Positions 27,864 to 33,146 of a stretch of DNA of 33,146 nucleotides are shown one piece after another. Below the pieces are notes generated by a model. It saw nothing but the letters and a program-made list of their open reading frames with translations, did no database searches and was not told the DNA's origin. Origin of the DNA: Hyphomicrobiales bacterium (GTDB lineage: Bacteria > Pseudomonadota > Alphaproteobacteria > Rhizobiales > BM303). A program made the position numbers and the translations under genes. How positions within the stretch are numbered: position 1 is the stretch's first letter; each line of letters starts with the position of its first letter. The stretch spans positions 1-33,146 of the forward strand of contig PKTQ01000352.1 of NCBI GenBank assembly GCA_002869085.1. Reading direction: 5' to 3'.

Positions 27864-28985
27864 TCAGGACATGGAAATCTTGGGCGCGGCCTTGCGGTCG
27901 CCCGATTCGAGCCCCTGGATCACCTTGCTGGCGATGTCCATATAGGCCTGGGCCAGCGGGGATTCCGGGTCGCTGACGGTGATCGGGTTGCCGGAATCGG
28001 AGGTCTCGCGGATGCGGATGTCGAGCGGCACGCCGCCGAGGAAGTTGATGCCCAGATTCTTGGCTTCGGTCTCGGCGCCGCCATGGCCGAAGATTTCTGC
28101 GCGCTCGCCGCAGCTCGGGCAGATGTAATAGCTCATATTCTCGACAAAGCCGAGCACCGGCACATCGACCTTCTGGAACATGTTGAGGCCCTTGCGCGCA
28201 TCGATCAGAGCGATGTCCTGCGGGGTAGACACCACCACCGCGCCGGCAAGCTGGACCCGCTGGGCCATGGTGAGCTGGGCATCGCCGGTGCCGGGCGGCA
28301 TGTCGACCACCAGAATATCCAGCTCGCCCCAATTGACGTCGCGCAGCATCTGCTCGAGCGCGCTCATCACCATCGGGCCGCGCCAGATCATGGCGGTGTC
28401 CTCTTCCACCAGATAGCCGATCGACATGGCGACAATGCCGTTGACGGCAACCGGGTTCATCTTGCTGCCGGTGACCTCGGGCAGCTTGTCCGAACCCAGC
28501 ATGCGGGGCAGGGAGGGGCCGTAAATGTCGGCGTCGAGAATGCCGACGCGCTTGCCTTGGGCATGGAGCGCATAGGCCAGATTCACCGCCAGGGTGGATT
28601 TGCCGACGCCGCCCTTGCCACTGGCGACCGCGATGATCTGCTTGACGCCGGGGGCGAACACATCGACGCCGCTGACCGCCGCCGGCGCCTGGGGCGCCGC
28701 CTGGCCATTGCCGCCCTGGGGGGCATCGGCGGAGTTGGAATGGGCGGTGAGCACCGCGGTGACCGAGCTGCAGTCCGGAAGGGCCTTCACCGCCGCTTCG
28801 CAGGCCTTGCGCACCGGCTCCATCTGCTGGCCGCGCGCGGCATCGACTTCAAGCGCGAAGGCGACCTTGCCGTCCTTGACCACCAGACCCTTGACCATGT
28901 CGAGTTCCACGACGCTCTTGCCCTGGTCGGGGTCCATGATGTTTCCGAGTGCTTCGAGCACGATTTCCTTGGTGAGTAATGACAT
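27864..28985 (-). CDS. Mrp/NBP35 (ApbC) family Fe-S carrier P-loop ATPase
   Basis: IIAVASGKGGVGKSTLAVNLAYAL; DMPPGTGDAQLT; ENMSYYICPSCGERAEIFGHGG. Confidence 0.95.
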   Translation of the reverse strand: MSLLTKEIVLEALGNIMDPDQGKSVVELDMVKGLVVKDGKVAFALEVDAARGQQMEPVRKACEAAVKALPDCSSVTAVLTAHSNSADAPQGGNGQAAPQAPAAVSGVDVFAPGVKQIIAVASGKGGVGKSTLAVNLAYALHAQGKRVGILDADIYGPSLPRMLGSDKLPEVTGSKMNPVAVNGIVAMSIGYLVEEDTAMIWRGPMVMSALEQMLRDVNWGELDILVVDMPPGTGDAQLTMAQRVQLAGAVVVSTPQDIALIDARKGLNMFQKVDVPVLGFVENMSYYICPSCGERAEIFGHGGAETEAKNLGINFLGGVPLDIRIRETSDSGNPITVSDPESPLAQAYMDIASKVIQGLESGDRKAAPKISMS

Positions 28986-29052
28986 GTTTTCAGGTTCCGC
29001 TTGTCTGTTGCCGGGGTGCCGGGAAGGGCTTAAAATTAGTAATGTCTAATAT

Positions 29053-29088
29053 GCATAAATTCGAACGATTATAAAGTAGAATTTATGC
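29053..29088. promoter_or_regulatory. Operator-like inverted repeat GCATAAATTC-N16-GAATTTATGC
   Basis: Perfect 10-bp arms; TATAAT (minus strand, 29068-29073) lies in the spacer; upstream of mrp/apbC. Confidence 0.55.
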
Positions 29089-29106
29089 CGCTTATCCATC
29101 TGTGTT

Positions 29107-29877
29107 TCATTGTCGGCCATGCAATGTCTGTAATGCGGTCACAGTGACGCAAGGAAGGTTCTGCAGATCGCCCCTCAGACAGCGCATAGGCTGGTCAGGC
29201 TCGCCCAGATCGCTGACAATTGCCAGCGCCTCCGAGAAATCCTGGTCTTCGGTATAAGTATTGACGGTTATCAGAGTTTCAAGCCCCGCGGCGCCGGCCG
29301 ACACGAGACCATTGCGCGAATCCTCCATCGCCAGGCACTGGCTTGGCGGCAGGTCGAGCTTCTCCAGGGCCAGCAGATAAAGATCGGGCGCCGGCTTCTT
29401 CACCGCCACCATATCGCCGGCGGCGATGGCCTCAAAGCTGTCCAGCACATCGGTGCCGAGGGTGCCCTCGAACAGGGCATAGAGCGGCTTGGTGTTGGTG
29501 GTGGTGGAAATGGCCAGCTTGACCCCGGCCTCGCGGGCCTCGTTGAAAATGCGCTCGATGCCCGGGCGCAGCGGCAGTGAGCCGTCCCGGACCATGTCCA
29601 TATAGATGGCGGTCTTGCGCTCATGCATGCGCACCACCTCGTCATCGCCTGCGATGAAGCGGGCGGCATCGTCAGGGTGGTGATGGCGCAGGAAATGGCG
29701 GATGCGCTCCTTGCCGCCGGTGATCAGCAGCAACTGGCCGTAAAGCTCGCGGCTCCAGCTCCAGTTGAGGCCATATTCGGCAAATACCTTGTTGAAGGCC
29801 TCGCGGTGCGCTTCCTCGGTTTCGGCCAGGGTGCCGTCCACGTCGAATATCAGTGCTTTCAAGCTCATATCATCCAC
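29107..29877 (-). CDS. HAD-IA hydrolase, CbbY/beta-phosphoglucomutase-like
   Basis: LIFDVDGTLAETEEAHREAFNKVFAEYGLNWSW; STTTN; VKKPAPDLY; AMEDSRNGLVSA. Confidence 0.92.
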   Translation of the reverse strand: MDDMSLKALIFDVDGTLAETEEAHREAFNKVFAEYGLNWSWSRELYGQLLLITGGKERIRHFLRHHHPDDAARFIAGDDEVVRMHERKTAIYMDMVRDGSLPLRPGIERIFNEAREAGVKLAISTTTNTKPLYALFEGTLGTDVLDSFEAIAAGDMVAVKKPAPDLYLLALEKLDLPPSQCLAMEDSRNGLVSAGAAGLETLITVNTYTEDQDFSEALAIVSDLGEPDQPMRCLRGDLQNLPCVTVTALQTLHGRQ

Positions 29878-29880
29878 TTT

Positions 29881-31122
29881 CTAAACTATGTCCGGTGCGA
29901 GATCATCGACCCGCATGCCGTTTTCTCGCAACACGGTGATCAGGGTGTCGAGATGTTCGCGGCCTCTGGTCTCCAGCTCGATGACCACATAGGCGCCCTT
30001 GGCCGGCAGGGCCGAAAACCGCCGCTGATGCACCACTTCGATGACATTAGCGCCCTGATCGGCGATCAGCTTCGACAGGGTGGCGAGCTGGCCCGGCTGG
30101 TCGGCAAGCTCGACCCTGATGCGCCCAAGCCGCCCCTCGCGGGCGAGTTCGCGGTAAAGGATGTCGGCCAGCAGGCGGGTGTCGATATTGCCGCCGGTGA
30201 GCACCAGCCCCAGCTTGCGGCCGCGAAAACGCTCGGGATAGGCCAGCACCGCGGCGAGGCCGGCGGCGCCGGCGCCCTCGACCACGGTTTTCTCGATGTT
30301 GAGCAGCAGGCTGACCGCGCTTTCCAGCCGCGCCTCGTCCACCAGCACGATGTCGTCCACCAGGGCCGAGACCAGTTTTGAAGTGATCTCGCCCGGGGTC
30401 TTGACCGCGATGCCCTCGGCCAATGTGCTGCCGCCGCAGGGCGAAAGCTCGCCGCGCATGCGGTCGCGCATCGAGGGGTAGAGCTCGGCCTGAACCCCGA
30501 CAATGTCGATATCCGGGTTGATGGCATGGGCGTAGATGCTCATGCCGGAGATCATGCCGCCGCCGCCAATGGGGAGGATCAGGCAGTCGAGATCCGGCAC
30601 ATCGGCCAGATATTCGATGGCGATGGTGCCCTGGCCGGCGATTACCGCCGGGTCGTCAAAGGGGTGGATGAAGGTCAGCTGTTCGTCTTCGGCCATGCGG
30701 GCGGCGAAGGCGGCGGCCTCCTCGAAGATGTCGCCATGCAGAATGATCCGCGCGCCGTGCACCCTGGTGCCCTCGACCTTGATGGCCGGGGTGGCCTTGG
30801 GCATGACGATGGTGGCCGGGATGCCGAGCCGGCTCGCGTGATAGGCCACCCCTTGCGCGTGATTGCCGGCCGACATGGCGATGACGCCGCGTTGTTTCTG
30901 TTCGGGCGAGAGCTGCAGCAGGCGGTGGAGCGCCCCGCGCTCCTTATAGGCGCCGGTGAATTGCAGATTCTCGAATTTCAGCCAGATCTCGGCCCCGAGC
31001 ATTTTCGACAAGGTGATGCTGCGGCGCGCCGGGGTGTGCTGCACATAGGCGGAGATGGCCTTATGTGCGTTTTCGATATCCTGCCGGGTGATGGGCAGGG
31101 CCTGGTGCGGCCGGTCGGGCAT
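29881..31122 (-). CDS. ilvA: Threonine ammonia-lyase (PLP-dependent, ACT domain)
   Basis: KFENLQFTGAYKERGALHRL; MSAGNHAQGVAYHA; PIGGGGMISG; C-terminal ACT (RVELADQPGQLATLSKLIADQGANV). Confidence 0.92.
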   Translation of the reverse strand: MPDRPHQALPITRQDIENAHKAISAYVQHTPARRSITLSKMLGAEIWLKFENLQFTGAYKERGALHRLLQLSPEQKQRGVIAMSAGNHAQGVAYHASRLGIPATIVMPKATPAIKVEGTRVHGARIILHGDIFEEAAAFAARMAEDEQLTFIHPFDDPAVIAGQGTIAIEYLADVPDLDCLILPIGGGGMISGMSIYAHAINPDIDIVGVQAELYPSMRDRMRGELSPCGGSTLAEGIAVKTPGEITSKLVSALVDDIVLVDEARLESAVSLLLNIEKTVVEGAGAAGLAAVLAYPERFRGRKLGLVLTGGNIDTRLLADILYRELAREGRLGRIRVELADQPGQLATLSKLIADQGANVIEVVHQRRFSALPAKGAYVVIELETRGREHLDTLITVLRENGMRVDDLAPDIV

Positions 31123-31154
31123 GGGGGTGGTTTCCCGCTACTGATTGACATATC

Positions 31155-31430
31155 AGAGCATCTTTCGATCAACCAGAACCCATTCTGCTTCCTGATTGAC
31201 GCTGGAATTCCAGAACCGAAACCGGCGAAATGCGCTGTCTGGCAACGGATAAGACCGGTTCGATTCCAGGCGCTGCGTCAATCGTAAAGCCTGTGACAGG
31301 ACGGGCGATTTTGTCCCAAATCCGGCGTCAAGTCCCTTGACCGCACCCGGGGTGCGCTCTGCGATCCTTGACTTGACCCTGGAATAAAATCGCTCCGTCA
31401 GAATGATCCTGCATGATCGAAAGATGCTCT
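31155..31430. repeat. Compound palindromic intergenic region bounded by a 17-bp perfect inverted repeat
   Basis: AGAGCATCTTTCGATCA (31155-31171) and TGATCGAAAGATGCTCT (31414-31430) enclosing imperfect hairpins at ~31194-31283 and ~31300-31399. Confidence 0.7.
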
Positions 31431-31523
31431 CGCGAGACGTTATGAACGCATATGCGACAAAAGTCCATCATGCGGGAGGCTCATTTTCGTGAACGAGCCG
31501 GTCCTTGGCGGCGCCGCGCCGGG

Positions 31524-32783
31524 TCAGACGAGGGAGAGGGTTTTCAGGGTCGCCATGCATTTGCAGCGGGTCTTCTGCAGCAGCGGCCATAATTTGCGCG
31601 ATTGCTTGATCAGGCGCTTGATGCGCAGGCCGAGCCGGGTGGCGTGGACGTAGATATGCCCTTTCATGGTCACCGGCAGGATGGTCTCGAACAAGGTGAG
31701 ATGCTGATCGCACCATTCGGACTTGTAGCGCGACTCGCCGACCGCCAGGTCGAACACCTCGAGCCCGTCCTTGCAGCATTCGGAAATGGCATAGCGCAGC
31801 ACCACCTCGCCGGGGGAATAGCGCCGGATGTCCGGGTGGTCGGTCATGGTGTTCATCAGCCCGCAAATGCGGCCGCGATGAACGAGCCCCATCCAGGTGG
31901 CGGCGATATGGTCGCCCGCCTTCATGTAATAGATGCGCAATTGATGGCTGCCGCCATTCAGCCCGTTCAGGGCCAGGGTCTTGAAAAAGCCGCGCACGCC
32001 GGGATCGGCGAAAAAGTCGTGCACGCCCATATCCCTGAGGCGGACCGATTTCTGCCGGATCAGTTCGTCCATCACCGGGGCAAGCTCGGCGGTGTCGGAG
32101 ACGGTGTGGAAGCTGAGCGGGTAGCGGCGGTTGAAGGTGCGCTCGCGTTTGCGGGCCTTCTTGATGGTGGAGGCGGTGCGCTTGGAGGCATAGAGCGCCT
32201 CGAAATCGTCCTGCAGCTTGATGGCGTGGGAATAGCTGGCGGTCGGCAGGGCGCTGATCGCGGCGAAGGGATTGGGGGTCTTTTCCCAGCTCGAAGGCTG
32301 GTCGCTCAGACGCACCACATCGATGGGCGGCAGCAGGCTGCGCACCCGGCGCAGCAGCCGGTGCAGCTTGTCCGGGTTCTGGCGCGCGATCCACTGGCGG
32401 TCGAACAGCCCCATGCGATAGGTGCTGTGCGAATCGCCGAGCCAGCTCAGAATCCTCAGGCCCCCCAGGGCATAATAACCCAGCGGCAGGATGAACAATG
32501 TGCTGCCATTGCTGGCGGCGCCATGCACCAGGCAGGGGGTCCAGTTCGAATGGCGGCCGGCATGACTGAACCAGTTGCTCAGCCAGTCGAAATTCTGAAA
32601 CGTGGTGCACAGGGCCGCGCTCTCGAAGCTGCGCCAGACATCCTCAAGATCATGAAAATTGTGAAACAGCGACAATGTCAGGCCATCTTCAAACGCTAAA
32701 GACAGCGCTGCCTCCGGCATGAATGGCTGAAGTGGTAATGTATGTATCCCGATTTCACTCAATGGTTTTTGCCGGCACCGCAA
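31524..32783 (-). CDS. GNAT/CelD(BcsL)-like acetyltransferase
   Basis: N-terminal WRSFESAALCTTFQNFDWLSNWF; KKARKRERTFNRRYPLSFHTVSD; AATWMGLVHRGRICGLMNTMT; SPGEVVLRYAISECCKDGLEVFDLAVGESRYKSEWC. Confidence 0.8.
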   Translation of the reverse strand: MRCRQKPLSEIGIHTLPLQPFMPEAALSLAFEDGLTLSLFHNFHDLEDVWRSFESAALCTTFQNFDWLSNWFSHAGRHSNWTPCLVHGAASNGSTLFILPLGYYALGGLRILSWLGDSHSTYRMGLFDRQWIARQNPDKLHRLLRRVRSLLPPIDVVRLSDQPSSWEKTPNPFAAISALPTASYSHAIKLQDDFEALYASKRTASTIKKARKRERTFNRRYPLSFHTVSDTAELAPVMDELIRQKSVRLRDMGVHDFFADPGVRGFFKTLALNGLNGGSHQLRIYYMKAGDHIAATWMGLVHRGRICGLMNTMTDHPDIRRYSPGEVVLRYAISECCKDGLEVFDLAVGESRYKSEWCDQHLTLFETILPVTMKGHIYVHATRLGLRIKRLIKQSRKLWPLLQKTRCKCMATLKTLSLV

Positions 32784-32914
32784 GCTTTATGTTTTTAAGC
32801 TTCCGGGCGCCTGCTCCCTGTCCGTTTATTCCGCTTTTAAGATGTTTTATCAAAACTTCCTCAACAATTGGTTGGCATGATGCAGACAAATGTAATGATT
32901 GCAGGGATGGCTGA

Positions 32915-33146
32915 ATGCACCATCTGAAAAGTACGATTTTCAAGGCGGGACTCAACTCGCTCTATTACACCGGAGCCTATCGGGCGCTGGCCCCTGCCTG
33001 GCAGGGGATGGGGGCCATATTGATGTTGCATCATGTGCGCCCCGGCGCCGATGCTGAGCGCAAAACCCGCTTTGCGCCCAATGGGATATTGGAAGTCTCG
33101 CCCGAGTTTCTCGACGCGGTGATCCGGCGTATCCGGGCCAAAAATA
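32915..33146 (+). CDS. Polysaccharide deacetylase family protein, N-terminal fragment (runs off window)
   Basis: MHHLKSTIFKAGLNSLYYTGAYRALAPAWQGMGAILMLHHVRPGADAERKTRFAPNGILEVSPEFLDAVIRRIRAK. Confidence 0.75.
   Translation, partial: MHHLKSTIFKAGLNSLYYTGAYRALAPAWQGMGAILMLHHVRPGADAERKTRFAPNGILEVSPEFLDAVIRRIRAKN

Overview
High-GC chromosomal window, most likely from an alphaproteobacterium (NDUFS4-type complex I subunit, MarR/L,D-transpeptidase pair, tatABC layout). Most of it is ordinary housekeeping and catabolic sequence: mgtE tail, isovaleryl-CoA dehydrogenase, gamma-carbonic anhydrase, tatABC, two L,D-transpeptidases, tRNA-Pro(UGG), hemB, icmF, Mrp/ApbC, RidA and threonine ammonia-lyase. 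The standout is a ~10.2 kb minus-strand locus at 15419-25665 with order rnfB - giant PFOR (1651 aa) - rnfC - rnfD - rnfG - rnfE - rnfA. It encodes a complete Rnf complex with a pyruvate:ferredoxin oxidoreductase inserted between rnfB and rnfC. The PFOR has helical insertions and a fused C-terminal ferredoxin-like domain. RnfB is the long, anaerobe-type form, in which exactly the four ligands of one [4Fe-4S] cluster appear to be lost. Other notable structures are a ~265 bp MITE with CTAG/TA target duplication abutting the stop codon of a MarR-family gene, a highly structured intergenic region at 31155-31430, and a perfect 10-bp inverted repeat around a TATAAT in the mrp upstream region. All calls come from reading the sequence; no database search was run.
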